A stretch of DNA of 64,000 bases from contig NC_080418.1 in the NCBI RefSeq assembly GCF_029873635.1, forward strand, positions 16,639,388 to 16,703,387, written 5' to 3'. The position numbers and the translations under genes are program-made. Source of the DNA: Malania oleifera (lineage: Eukaryota > Streptophyta > Magnoliopsida > Santalales > Ximeniaceae). Below are positions 33,640 to 44,579 of this stretch, in pieces. The notes under the pieces were generated by a model. The model saw nothing but the letters and a program-made list of their open reading frames with translations. It ran no database searches and had not been told where the DNA came from. Every line of letters begins with the position of its first letter. Position 1 is the first letter of the stretch.

Positions 33640-34460
33640 ACTACAGTAACCTACTCAATCTTCTTCCTGTTCTTTTCCTCTAAATCTTTTTTCCTCCTTA
33701 GATACTTCTTCTTCATATGCCCTTCTTTCCCACAATAAAAAAAACCACTCCTCCAATTCCCATTCTTACCCCTGGACTTAGATCAAGATTTCCCTCTATT
33801 CCAATTACCCTTGCTAGAACTCCTGCCCCGCTATTGGCTAGACTCACCCTTAGCCACCAACCCTTCTTCATGTCCTGGATAATCTGGTTTGTAAAAATTC
33901 TCACTCTCCATAATGGCAGTAGTCAACTCATCAACTATAAGAGTCTCCTTACCTAGCAGTAGTGTGGTTTTCAAAGTATCAAGTGAACTGAGAAGCGAAT
34001 ATAACAGAATCAGTGATTTATCTTCCTTCTCAATTTTGACCTCAATACTCAATAACTGCATGATTATTTTATTGAAATAATTGAGGTGGTCTCTGACTTC
34101 TGTGCCCTCAGTCATTCTCAATCGATATAACTATTTCTTCAAATACTGTCTATTAACTAAGGACTTGGACATATAAATATTCTCCATTTTTTTTTCAAAG
34201 CTCAGCTGGTGATGTTTCATTCAACATACTGTATTTAATTTCTGGAGCTAAACTTAAGCGAATGGTACTTACCGCTTTCATTTCCAACTCCTCTCACTAA
34301 TCATCTGACATGGTCTCTGGCTTCTTGTGTTTCCCATACAATGCTTTAATCAGTTCCTGTTGGACCAACACATCCTTCACAGTGTTCTGTCACAAACTAA
34401 AATTATTTTTTCCATTAAAAGGCTCCACCTCGAACTTGGCCATCAAAGTACTCGCCATTT
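33640..34460 (-). pseudogene. Copia D gag with zinc knuckle (fossil)
   Basis: The minus strand has M-A-S-T-L-M-A-K-F-E-V-E-P-F-N-G near 34458-34405, R-D-H-L-N-Y-F-N-K-I-I-M-Q-L near 34080, L-L-S-S-L-D and a zinc-knuckle remnant F-Y-C-G-K-E-G-H-M-K near 33740. Order and spacing fit Tork/Tnt1-type gag. Confidence 0.85.
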
Positions 34461-34539
34461 AAAAAAAAAAATTTCCCTCTCCTCTGACGTCAACACCTGT
34501 CAGGATGACGTCATCATGACGTCAGTGCTCCACGGGGGA

Positions 34540-35125
34540 GGATTTGCGCCTCTACCCGGTTGCTGGGTCTGATCCGTTCCACTCGACCCGTATCCCTAAT
34601 CCACCGCATATGCAACCCGCATGTGTTCTAGCCAACCTGGATGCTGACCCACGCCCTGACCCACGCCTTGACCCAGTGGGTTTCGCTTGGATCCGACCCG
34701 CAACCCAGCCTCTTGACCCGCGTATCAACCCGTTGCGTTCTGTACCCGACCCGATTCTAAATCCGAGTCTATCACCCAATTCTGGCACTATTCATCTTAT
34801 TCTTCATCAGCAAAAATTTTTTTTTTCCTTTTGGATTTTTTTTTTCATGCCTTCAATTGAAAAATGATCCTCCTTTAATTGAAAAAATATCGGAATAATT
34901 TTCCAGCACTTGATCTGAATCTGCGTCCCTCAATCCGATTTTTTAATTGAAAAATTTCGGAATAATTTTCCAACACTTGATCTAAATCTACGTACCTCAA
35001 TCCGATCTGAACGAACCGCTCTGATCTTAAGCACTCCTGCAGAAAAACTATCCAAAAAAAAATTCTTTCGATCTGATCTGATTTATCATATCTACACCTA
35101 ATCGAAACCGTGCTCTGATACCACT
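34540..35125 (-). other. Copia D leader with GACCCG-rich stretch and PBS
   Basis: Between the LTR and gag lies an untranslated leader. At 34560-34765 it holds about ten GACCCG or GACCCA hexamers at irregular spacing, giving local GC enrichment. The primer-binding site TGGTATCAGAGC (minus strand) is at 35112-35123, two bases from the LTR end at 35126. Confidence 0.75.
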
Positions 35126-35535
35126 TGTTGACGCGCAGTGATTTTAATCTTCCGATCAACAAAATTAATTGCACAAAGAAAATATAGACGAGAGATTTTA
35201 CGTGGTTCGATAAGATTGCCTACGTCCACGGAGCGTGCACCTGGATAAAAATTCACTATAAAATGATGACAGTGCAAGATCTGATTAGACTCTCCCCGAT
35301 CCCAAATCCCCTACACACCCCTTCACCTGTCAAACCGATGAAGAAAAAAATCTTCTTAGAGAGAAAGCCCCCTCTACCTCTCTTTACACAAAATGACAAG
35401 CAATTACACTTTTTTTTCCATGACTTATAAACATAAATATGACACCACACAACCTTTGGATTTAGAGACGATCCAATTGTTGTGATAAAAGTCACAATAA
35501 ATAAATATATATATATATATATATATATTTTAACA
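35126..35535 (-). mobile_element. 5' LTR of Copia D, 410 bp
   Basis: On the minus strand it starts TGTTAAAATA and ends GCGTCAACA directly before the PBS. It contains a TA microsatellite (35502-35527) and the Copia U5 block (GTGGACGTAGGC, then CGAACCACGTAAA) at about 35193-35232 in reverse. The short length is normal for Tork elements. Confidence 0.85.
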
Positions 35536-36092
35536 GATTGGAATACGACTTTTTATTATCAACTATAACTCTATAATGAGTTGATGAGTCCTAAAAATTG
35601 GCTTGAGTATACTAAGTGCAAATGAATCTACTAAGCAATGAATTATTTACCACTCAATATAGACCATAGCTAGATAAGAGTGTCAGAGACTACAAACCTA
35701 GGGACTAATAAATAAAATGCCATATTTAGACACATGATATTATATAAGCATGCATTTATTGTAATGTTTTTTAATCTAAAAGTTTACCAAAAAAATTGAG
35801 AATGCATCTTGAGTATTAATAGGAAAAAAAATGAATTGAATGATAGTTGACAAAAAAAATTGGGCATGCATCATAAGATTTAGTAGGAGGAAAATGATGA
35901 ATATTGTTCAAAAATTGATATTAACTACTCAGGATAAGATTGCAAAAATCATAAGCTTGTGTTAACAAAATCAAAAAATGCATATTTATGTTATTAATTA
36001 AAATAAAAAAGATAATGACCCTTTGGGATATGACAAAAAGATACAACCATTTCTTGAAATCTCAAATTAAAAATTTTACAAATCTCAACCCT
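35536..36092. other. AT-rich intergenic DNA
   Basis: First unique-looking DNA to the right of the retrotransposon nest. Two related AAAAAAATTG(A/G)GNATGCATC blocks (about 35790 and 35858) form a weak local duplication. No gene was seen. Confidence 0.6.
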
Positions 36093-36095
36093 TTA

Positions 36096-36407
36096 GGATC
36101 CGTTTGGATTTCAAAAAATATATATATTAAAGAAAGGAAAGGAAAATATAAAGAAATCCACATTTTAATGTATGGTTATCGAGAAAAGTGAGAAAAATAA
36201 AAATTAAATTAAATCCATAAACAAAATTTCAATTCTACACATCATTAATGTTTAAATTTTTTTTAATTTTTTAATAATATTAAAATAAATATTTACTTTT
36301 GATAATATTTAATAGACAAAGAAAATATAAGGAAAAATGAATTTTCTCCTTCTTCTTCATTTTTTTTCTTTCCTTTTCTCAAGTAAAATTTTGATCCAAA
36401 CAGATCC
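36096..36407. mobile_element. Tourist-like (PIF/Harbinger) MITE
   Basis: A 312-bp AT-rich element with terminal inverted repeats GGATCCGTTTGGAT (left) and GGATCTGTTTGGAT (right, reversed), 13 of 14 bases matching. It is flanked by TTA at 36093-36095 and 36408-36410, the target duplication of PIF/Harbinger elements. No coding capacity. Confidence 0.8.
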
Positions 36408-36412
36408 TTAAG

Positions 36413-36905
36413 ATTGGGTACAATGCTCACAGATTGCAAGCTTAAGAGTAGTACATGTGAATAGAAGAAAAACAAAATCATATTTTTAAGAGATATTATG
36501 ATGATTAAAGGACAAAGATGTTAGATGGACTCAAGGCAAGCTTTAAACTTAAACTTAATGCAAGCTTCGAAAAATTCAAAATAATTCATAGGCATAAACA
36601 TACAATTACAGACATCATGACTGATATAATGAGACGCAGAAGAAAAAATAATTCAGTCTAATCATATGACACCATCATATTATAGAGACTTTGGAACAAA
36701 ATTTTAATTTTGTTTCTAGGGCTGGTCAAGAAGCATTCTTAATTGGACTATTAACTGTTAACCAATATAACTTTGGCTGCTGACTGTAAGCGTACCCTTT
36801 CATTGAACAGACAGCCATTGTTTAACAGATTGACCTCCGACCGCCGAATGACTTCATTATATAAATATAATATTTAAGAAATAGTCTCATAATTAAGTTG
36901 CATTA
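36413..36905. other. AT-rich intergenic DNA
   Basis: No coding signal, repeat or RNA gene recognised. Confidence 0.6.
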
Positions 36906-36910
36906 AACTC

Positions 36911-37136
36911 TTTTTTTTTTTCTTTTTTTTTTTTTGAATAATTCAGAGACTCCAGCCACCTTCGCACCACTTTAGATACTAGAATGCAGCACCAAATTCG
37001 GAAAGGGTGAAAGTCGTCCGTCCATTGACGTACCTCTGGTAATTCTCTGGCATAATGTCTCAAGGGGTAATCGAACACATGATTCTGGGGTCACCAAAGT
37101 CACAGGTCGCTCTTACCACTTGAACTGACCCAATTA
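36911..37136 (-). mobile_element. tRNA-derived SINE with poly(A) tail
   Basis: On the minus strand a TCAAGTGGTAAGAGC A-box-like start is followed about 40 bp later by GTGTTCGATTACCCC, a good RNA polymerase III B box. A 150-bp body follows, ending in an A-rich tail (36911-36935). It is clearly homologous to the copy at 43502-43716. Clean target duplications were not found. Confidence 0.75.
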
Positions 37137-38460
37137 GGGAACTTGACATTAGGAGACTTTAAGTTTATATTTTTATAAGAGCGGAAAGTAATATAAGATG
37201 GAGGATACATAGATTAATTACGAGAAATTATTGGGTATATTTAAGTAGTATTTAGGAGATTGAATTTTGAGTTTTTTAGACTTAGATTTTTTAGAATTGG
37301 GAAGAAATTGATATAATTTTATATTGGGTTTTGTTAAAAATTAAATTCAAAATCTGAAATTTATGCTCCCAATGCAGACTAATGTTAGTCTATCACGTAA
37401 GTGAATTATTGAAACAACTCAAACTATGATTAATTTTTCTTCCCATAAAAATCCTTGGTTCTTATTCTCTCTCTCTAATGATCCCATAGTCCGATAGGAA
37501 TATTAGCAGTAGTTGAGAGAAGAGGAGTATTGTAACAGAGTGGGAGTGGTGGATAGAAGATACCTCATTTTGCCGAATACGAGCCTTGCTAGACGAATGC
37601 GATCTGCCTATAGCATTTGATGTTCTCTCATTTTGTAGTCCAAGCTTCGTACAAGCTTCCAATCGACAGAAAGAAAATATATTATAATTTTTTTATTATA
37701 CAAGAAAATAAAAAATAAACAAAATTAATGAATACAATTCCATCTTCAGCTTCGGGATTATTTTTCCTTGGCGGTAAAACATGTCAACACATTAATTATC
37801 TTCTCGGAGAATATTGTTTAACTCACCTTAAACTCAAAACTTTAATTAATTATATAGACTACTTTAAGCTACTTAGTTTGAATAATATATTTATATAGAG
37901 GAAAGGCGTCAGCAGTGAGGGATGCTAAACGCTGCGTTTTGGGAGAGATGGCGCACGCTCGCATCTAAAGTCTCAGCCTTCTTAATTAATTATATTTTAA
38001 CTAGGTACTAAGCACCCGGTCTGAACTTTGAACCAACAGCTAACTTAAGGAAAAATTGTGGTTTGAGATTATTAATGTACTGATTATGAATTGAATCTGC
38101 ATGCACGTGCGACATATATCACTACAACAATTAACTACAGCACTTCTTCCAATTGTAGCCTGCATAATCAAGAATGTAGCTCGCAAAAAATAAAGATAAA
38201 CTAAGAATGTTTTGTATGTAAATTATTAGTTTGGATTATATATTTAGACAATTTTATTATAATTTACATTGACTATGTAATATCACAATTAATTTTGCAA
38301 ATCAAATTTTTAAATTTTTAAAGATATTTTTAAGAATTTATATTTTCTTTATAATTACGAGATAAAAAATACAAACTTAAGACATCACTATGATATATAT
38401 ATATAAGATGCAACCAAAATTATTACTCCCGGATTTGACGAATATGTCTATGGAAACAGC
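37137..38460. other. Intergenic DNA; one weak exon-like stretch
   Basis: Mostly AT-rich with no clear gene. At 37565-37662 the minus strand keeps an open frame of about 32 codons (E-A-C-T-K-L-G-L-Q-N-E-R-T-S) ending at a GAG/GTATCT donor-like site, with a pyrimidine-rich stretch upstream. I cannot assign it and treat it as weak. Confidence 0.4.
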
Positions 38461-38827
38461 TGTAAGGCCGGACTTGGGTGACGCTAGGTGTCTCACATAA
38501 CTCCTGCTAAACTATCAATAATCACTAATGCAGTTACGAAACTTGCAATTGATGGGTTACATAATCGTCCATGTGTTACTTGTAACCCATGAGTTGCTTG
38601 TAATCTCTAGACATAATGGTACCTTATGAATGCTAAGTTGGGAAAAGGCTTGCCCACATTATTATAAAAAGGGAGCCGAGGGGAAGGAAAAAATTTCATT
38701 CTCACTCATTCACATTTTTTATTGTAATATGAGTCTCCCTTTCTCTAACTTAGGCATCGAAATGATCCTCCGGAATATACCCCGGGTCCTCCAACCCATT
38801 CTTATTTGTTCCTTTTCAACAACAACA
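38461..38827 (+). mobile_element. Short LTR-like fragment, probably Gypsy solo LTR
   Basis: It starts TGTAAGGCC. It has a hairpin built on ATGGGTTAC and GTAACCCAT (about 38552-38590), a TATA box ATTATAAAAAGGG (38661-38673), and the motif ACTTAGGCATCGAAATGATC (38748) followed by CCCCGGG, which recurs near the ends of many plant LTRs. The end is probably CAACAACA, but the target duplication is unclear. Confidence 0.55.
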
Positions 38828-38849
38828 ATGCGCGCGCGCACACACACAA

Positions 38850-39511
38850 ATATTTGAGAAGATTTAGAAACTATATATAGTACATAACACTTTTGTCAGT
38901 GACATATTTATTAAACTTTAGTATATGCATAATGTAACACGAACCTCCAAAATAATCAAATAAATGCATTTGCAATTAAACTTTTTATAATTGTGAAAAT
39001 TCTTGATAAATGGGGTTTTATTGAAATTTTCAATAATTTTTTTGTTAATTCTGAAAAATACTTAAGTTGGTAGTTTTCTTTCAAAATTATGATTTTTTTT
39101 TTCAAATAAAAATTAATTACAACATTCAATGTTTGGACAATTGCATCCCAGGTGATGTCTTGGCTAGACACGGATAAGTTGGTCCAATTCTACTGAATTT
39201 ACTCTAAATACAAATCATATATGAAACATTTATTGGGGCATTAATAATTTTTGACAAAAAAGTCACATTTTAATGCATCATTAATTATATTACAATATAA
39301 GACATGTTAAAAAAAATGTTATAGTATATTGAAGAATGTAACACTAGAGAAGTTTGAGAAATTAAAAGTATATTTTAAAATTATATATCAATGGACATAT
39401 TTATAAAAATTTTAAAAGTATCAAAAAGTTGAATCGATGTTTCGTATAGAAAATGCTTGTAGAACGAACGTGTATGGGAGATTAGTATTGAAGATAGATA
39501 AACTATTAAAA

Positions 39512-39545
<34 letters not shown>

Positions 39546-39815
39546 TTTAATAGATGTATACGATATAAGCATTTCAATTCAAGTTAATCACTTGTTAACT
39601 ATTTTAAATAAATAAGATAATTTTTTAATTATTTAATTAAATTTAAATTTCCTTTGAAAGGGAAAAATTGGCATGACTACCAAATCTCAATTATTAATTA
39701 AAAGAATGTCCCAATAGTTATACATTGTGGTGTCAATTGTCTATTTATAAGTGTAATTTTAATTTTTTATCATTATATTTATATGTTAATTATATATATA
39801 ATTAATACAACACAT

Positions 39816-39860
<45 letters not shown>

Positions 39861-40540
39861 GAAAAATATTATGAGTCCTATAACTTTGTTATCGACTCAT
39901 ATTATCGTGTGGGCCCTAATGTCATGGGCTCATCACCCTAAATATTTTGTATTTAATTGTGTTCAAAGTATAAATTTTGAAACTCCTAAACATAAAGTGA
40001 GTTATGTTTGAGAATGCGAATATGGTGTATTAATAGGAAGAAGGATTTTTCATGCAATTAGCATTTGCCACATCATCATTGTTGGTCGCAGTCCATGACT
40101 TTTATTTTTATTTTTAAAAATTTTTAACTATCAATGACACTTTTTGGACAAATTAAATTCCCCTTTCATTCTGCAGCCTACACTTCCCTTGAATAAAAAA
40201 CCAGAGTCAAATCACCCCGAGTCATGGACTCCCGTACATGGCAAGCTAAGATTTACCAACACAGGGAGTGCCTTCCCAGAGTTGCCCTTTTAAATTTTTA
40301 ATACAAAAAATTTCAAGACACTTTTCATACTCAACGCTGATTTAAACTCGCCCAAATAATTGAGAGATAATAATTAACAAAATACTGTATATAATTCCAT
40401 TCGTATTAATTTATACAATATCACAAAAATCTGAGTATCAACTGCTACAATCCTGCATCTATGCATGATCTACCTGTAATAATAATTAACAAACAAATGA
40501 ACAAATCAGCCGCCCGGCCGACCGGCGAGGTTCAAGAATC
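38850..40540. other. AT-rich intergenic DNA downstream of the ZAT11-like gene
   Basis: It contains TA microsatellites near 39517-39541 and CA/TA runs near 39811-39857. No coding exon or RNA gene was recognised. The 3' part should hold the 3' UTR of the ZAT11-like gene (minus strand). Confidence 0.55.
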
Positions 40541-40543
40541 TCA

Positions 40544-41050
40544 CTACAGGTAACAGTGAATCGCCGGAGGAGCATACGCAGCAGCGCTCCTCCCGCTCCT
40601 GAACTTCAAATCGTTCTCCAACGGCGTCAAGTTCAAGTCCAAACACAGCACCCTCTTGCTGCTCGATTTCTTCATGACGGCCGGCGCCATCTGCTGCGGC
40701 GACCCCAACCCTTCTCCGACCGTGGTGGCGCGGTGCCGCCGCATGTGGCCCCCGAGCGCCTGCCCGATCGCGAACTCCAGGCCGCAGATGGAGCACTCGT
40801 GCGTCTTGGGCTTCCCGGGCGAGCTCGGCGGGTGGCCAAGGTCGTCGGCGAAGATTCGGGGCTTCTTGTGGCTGGCCCGGTGGCCGCCCAGCGCCTGAAA
40901 TGACGAGAACTGGCGGTTGCAGGTCTTGCACTCGAACACGCGCCCGGACAGCTGCGACGCCGACTGCGATTGCCCGACCCGCGATAGGAGCATGAGGCAG
41001 TTCGCCATGTCAAGGGACTCTCTCGCTCCATCTTGTCTCTCTCTCTTCAT
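40544..41050 (-). CDS. ZAT11: C2H2 zinc-finger transcriptional repressor, ZAT11-like
   Basis: A single-exon gene of 168 codons, the usual size for this intronless plant family. It begins M-K-R-E-R, as ZAT11 does. Two Q-type C2H2 fingers follow: residues 41-61 (C-K-T-C to F-Q-A-L-G-G-H-R-A-S-H) and 86-106 (C-S-I-C to G-Q-A-L-G-G-H-M-R-R-H). The Q-A-L-G-G-H core is plant specific and contacts DNA. Near the C-terminus S-S-K-R-V-L-C-L-D-L-N-L-T-P-L-E-N-D-L (residues 130-148) includes an EAR motif that recruits TOPLESS-type co-repressors. By family knowledge these nuclear proteins repress target genes during oxidative, metal and wounding stress. The coding DNA is very GC-rich against an AT-rich background. 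Start chosen by the conserved M-K-R-E-R and by the TATA box at 41166. No breaks seen. Closest relative by memory is ZAT11, with ZAT12 and ZAT8 as alternatives. Confidence 0.93.
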   Translation of the reverse strand: MKRERQDGARESLDMANCLMLLSRVGQSQSASQLSGRVFECKTCNRQFSSFQALGGHRASHKKPRIFADDLGHPPSSPGKPKTHECSICGLEFAIGQALGGHMRRHRATTVGEGLGSPQQMAPAVMKKSSSKRVLCLDLNLTPLENDLKFRSGRSAAAYAPPAIHCYL

Positions 41051-41500
41051 CGCTAAGGAAAAGTAGTTAATACTGCAATTCGCAACTCACGACCCTGTTG
41101 GTGTGAAATCTGAAAACTCAAAATTGCTGCTGCTGTTGTGGTTGTTGTTGGGAGTGGGAGCGAGGCTTTATAGTTTTGAGGAGGCGGTGGTCGAATGACG
41201 TAATTGCCCTCGATTTCTTGCGGGCTAAGGAGACGACGGCGCGAGCTTCTATGTAAATTCGGTGGGAGTGTCTGCGGTCGAGTGTCTAAGTACGTTTCAT
41301 CGGCCGCGTGAGTGGGCCAATGGGGAGGGTCGTAGGGGGCGAGCTGGAAAGAAGTCGCTCGCGATCTTTCTAAATTCAGTCAGACTCGAGACCTTTCTAG
41401 AAGGTTTCACTCGCGGGCCCAAGCGCACCCCCGAGCGCGTGAGACTAGTCTCCGGCTACTTCGACATTAAGTCGACGCACGTTCGGGAATACAATTATGA
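41051..41500 (-). promoter_or_regulatory. Promoter and 5' UTR of the ZAT11-like gene
   Basis: On the minus strand CTATAAAG at 41166-41173 is a well-placed TATA box, about 115 bp before the start codon. That leaves a 5' UTR of about 85-90 bp, which holds GCAGCAGCAA and CAACAACAACC runs near 41128-41150. The DNA upstream stays GC-rich to about 41470, then turns AT-rich. Confidence 0.7.
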
Positions 41501-41509
41501 TTAATGACA

Positions 41510-42502
41510 GCAGCGGCATTTGTTGTACTATTTGCACTTCGCTGTCTCCAAAATCGCACGCGGAATCCGACGTGATACTTTGCTGTGTTTTTTGTTTTTG
41601 TTTTTGTTTTTTTTAATATATTGTATATGTTTTTTGTTTTGCACAATTTGATAATGAAATCACATTAATTTCACGAATTTAATCATGCAATTCCCAAATT
41701 TATGTATTTTAAGATTTATGTTTACTATATTATCTTTGAAATTAATTTGATATTCATACTATTAGAAAAGAGAAAATAATAGACTTTCTTGAAATTATTT
41801 TCAATGAATCTTCCTGGTTGTGATATGAGAAATGAGTTCCACCTATACGGATCTAAAAATAGATCTTATTCATTACGCATGCATTTTCTTTTGATTTTGT
41901 GGTATCTTAATTAGGTGAAAAATTATGCGACCGTTCATAATTTCACTTTTATTAATATTGAATGTATGAGAAGCAGGACTTATCTATCGCATGTTTCACA
42001 TTTAAAAAATAAGCACACGAACAATATGGAATGGTGAGTCCCTTATATAATTTCTCGAGCTAGCGAGTTAGTCATCTTTCATTAATTACACTATTTTCAT
42101 TATTTAAAGAATTTATACCTAATTTTTGTGTATTTGAGGTGACGTTGTACACTTGCGATTTGATGGTGATTTAAGTATGTAAGCTTCACATTTCTTTGAA
42201 GGTGGGCCACCTTGTTTTAAATTTTTTTTATATGATAATGAATTTTAAATCATAATAAACTTATATTTTAGTAATCATAATCAACCGTCACACTTCTAAT
42301 TACTGACCCGTCAATTAAAATAAAAATTTCGAAAGAGAAGGGTGTATCGTAGCTAAATTATGAAATGAAAAAAGAGAAGAAAAACTACGAGAAGAAAAGA
42401 AAAAAAAGATGAATGATGAGTGTACGATGAGAATTGGTAAATTTTACGCGCTACACGGAACACAAGACTATAATGCATAATCGAATATCAATTAATTTTG
42501 TA

Positions 42503-42548
<46 letters not shown>

Positions 42549-43495
42549 ATGAATTTAGGAAATAAGAGAATTAAGCACATGCACCGCCCACTCCTTACAC
42601 TGCACAGTGCATAAATATTCCCTTCCTGGAACAAGGGAGCCAAATTTAAAAGCAATAGAGAGGCACGTGCGGTGTAGGAAAGAATACCATGCGCCGCGGG
42701 TGAAGGTGCAGAGAGAGCACGCGCTCAGAGGGCGAGTGGAGGGAGAGGATTAAGTTCATGAGTGTGAAAGCAAAGTAGGATGGATGGGAGTCAGCGGAGA
42801 GGAAAGTAGAAGGGGAATGTTACGTTATGTGAAATTGGAATTAGTACAACTACTAGGTGGGAACAGGCCGGCTATTCTTAACCAAAATTAAGGTTAGGTT
42901 TACAACTCAGAAAATACTACAATTCAAAAATTTTTTAGATAAAATTTTGAATTTTTATGCAAACAGTTTACATTGATAGTTGCATTTATTACAATATATA
43001 ATAAGAGTGAATCCTTTGTGTGAACACATTGTAGCCCTCAAGTTGTGACAATGATGTATGTAATGGACGTATATTGTGGGGATTGTTAAGTATGGTTATG
43101 AGCCTATATTTGTGGAGAACGTGTGAAAGGGTATTGTATTGAATATTAATTTAAGGAAATTTAAAAATAAAAGAATCTCGTAAAAAGAGGAATCACATGC
43201 ATTATGTGAGGGAAATAATCGAGAAAAGAGGGAGGAGCGAATGAACTGTACAATGGTCCGACGAGAAAAAATATAAGACCCACTAGTTCAAGATATCAGA
43301 CTCATGTGACATAAGAAAAATGGTTATGATTGAAGCAGTCAAGTGGGGTCCACTCTACTTATTCTGCTCTTTTCTTGTTAAATAGATAAGCTAGGTTCGC
43401 TCATCTAAAATAACATTACTTAATTGTGATGTAAGGGTGAATATATATATATATATATATTATACATATTATTTTTAAAAATAATAAATATGAAT
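41510..43495. other. Intergenic DNA upstream of the ZAT11-like gene
   Basis: Mostly AT-rich, with a (TA)n run at 42508-42544 and another near 43441-43460. At 42590-42790 a less AT-rich patch holds TGCATAAATATTCCC and a CACGTG G-box (42663), which could be a promoter remnant, but no open frame follows. Confidence 0.5.
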
Positions 43496-43501
43496 GAAAA
43501 T

Positions 43502-43716
43502 TTAATTGAATTGACTCAAGTGATAAGGACAATTTGTGACTTTGGTGACTCTAAGGTCACGGGATCAATTGTCCCTTGATAATTTATTCCGATGAATTAT
43601 CATATGTGCGTCAATGGGCGAACGATCCTCTGAATTTAGTGTCGTATCATAATATCCAAAGTAATACGATAATGACTCGAGTCCTAAATTATTAAAAAAA
43701 ATTATAAAAAAGTAAA
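43502..43716 (+). mobile_element. tRNA-derived SINE, second copy
   Basis: It starts with TTGACTCAAGTGATAAGG (A-box-like), then GTGACTTTGGTGACTC and a decayed B box ACGGGATCAATTGTCCC, and ends in an A-rich tail near 43690-43712. Its body aligns with the minus-strand copy at 36911-37136 (shared GTGACTTTGGTGAC, then GTCAATGG-CGA-CGA). It is more diverged and probably older. Confidence 0.7.
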
Positions 43717-43849
43717 TAGAAATGAAAGGAAGGAAACGTAGATCACAAGTAAACTAAAAGCTGCTCACATCAAAATCACAATCTGTGCGTGGGTTGTGGG
43801 GGGTTAGTATTTAGTAGTAGTAAAATCCACACGGTTTGGTTGACAAGTA

Positions 43850-44080
43850 AGCTACGTCACGTGACCCGTGCATGACTGCACGCTTTCGGGTTTCACGCCC
43901 GCCCGCCGTTGTACCCTTATTGTCTTTCTCCCGAAAGTAGCAAGTAGCTAGCTCCTAGGCCTACGTTCACATGTCTATTTAAAGGACATGTAACATGTTT
44001 TCTCCCCAGTACTGATTCCTACCGTTAATTATGTGTCTGTCCGCCGCCGCAAGGCCGGCCGGCCGGCCTACTTCATTAGT
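43850..44080 (+). promoter_or_regulatory. Orphan promoter-like patch with perfect G-box palindrome
   Basis: A GC-rich island in AT-rich DNA. The 10-bp palindrome GTCACGTGAC (about 43856-43865) is an ideal G-box, and TATTTAAAGG at about 43976-43985 could be a TATA box. A GGCCGGCCGGCCGG run lies at about 44053-44068. No coding frame follows, so this may be a relic or the promoter of a non-coding RNA. Confidence 0.35.
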
Positions 44081-44483
44081 TATCATCGTAGGATTCGTGT
44101 TCACAGCAGCATCCTTTTACGTATGACCACCTTTTTATGTTTAAATTAATAAAAAAGAGATAAAATGATTTAGAATAAAAGACACTTAACTCTTATAAAG
44201 TTTTGATAAAAAAAAATAGTTTATTTTAAATTTAAAAAGCATCACAAATCTCAATTAAAATTTTAAAATTTTCACATACTTCCCCTCGGGTTTTTCGAAA
44301 AAACATAAACATTTCTTAAAAACCTTATCTTTTTTTGTAAGATACAAGGAAAATTTATGTCATTTTAACAAAATTCAAGAGAAATATTTGAATAATTTTA
44401 ATAACTTATTTTTTAGAAAGTCGTTGCCTTTTTACCAAACCTTAAAAGATGTTAATCTCTTTTTTCCTTAGATTTAACTCCAC

Positions 44484-44487
<4 letters not shown>

Positions 44488-44520
<33 letters not shown>

Positions 44521-44565
44521 GTTGTTGTTGTTGTCGTCGTCGTCTTCATCGTCGTCGTCGTGGTT
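44488..44565. repeat. Compound trinucleotide microsatellite
   Basis: (ATT)n passes into (GTT)n, then (GTC)n with one interruption, then (GTC)n again and GTGGTTGTT. The order of step-like variants suggests serial mutation and expansion of one array. Confidence 0.95.
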
Positions 44566-44579
44566 GTTATTTTAATTAA

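Larger units (their letters stand above)
20395..35535 (-). mobile_element. Tork-like Copia element D, minus strand, 3' end missing
   Basis: From right to left it shows LTR (35126-35535), PBS, leader, gag, zinc knuckle, protease, gag-pre-integrase, integrase and the start of reverse transcriptase, which is the Copia order. It is interrupted by Sirevirus C (22061-33270) and by a small insert (about 21200-21533). The rest of pol and the second LTR are absent at the left junction near 20395. It is broken in many places and older than the elements it contains. Confidence 0.85.

Noticed and set aside
36893-37078. 61-codon minus-strand frame with lysine-rich end
   Set aside because: It lies within the SINE and its poly(A) tail.
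40506-40931. Long minus-strand and plus-strand frames overlapping the zinc-finger gene
   Set aside because: They are other-frame shadows produced by the high GC content of the ZAT11-like gene and lack any family signature.
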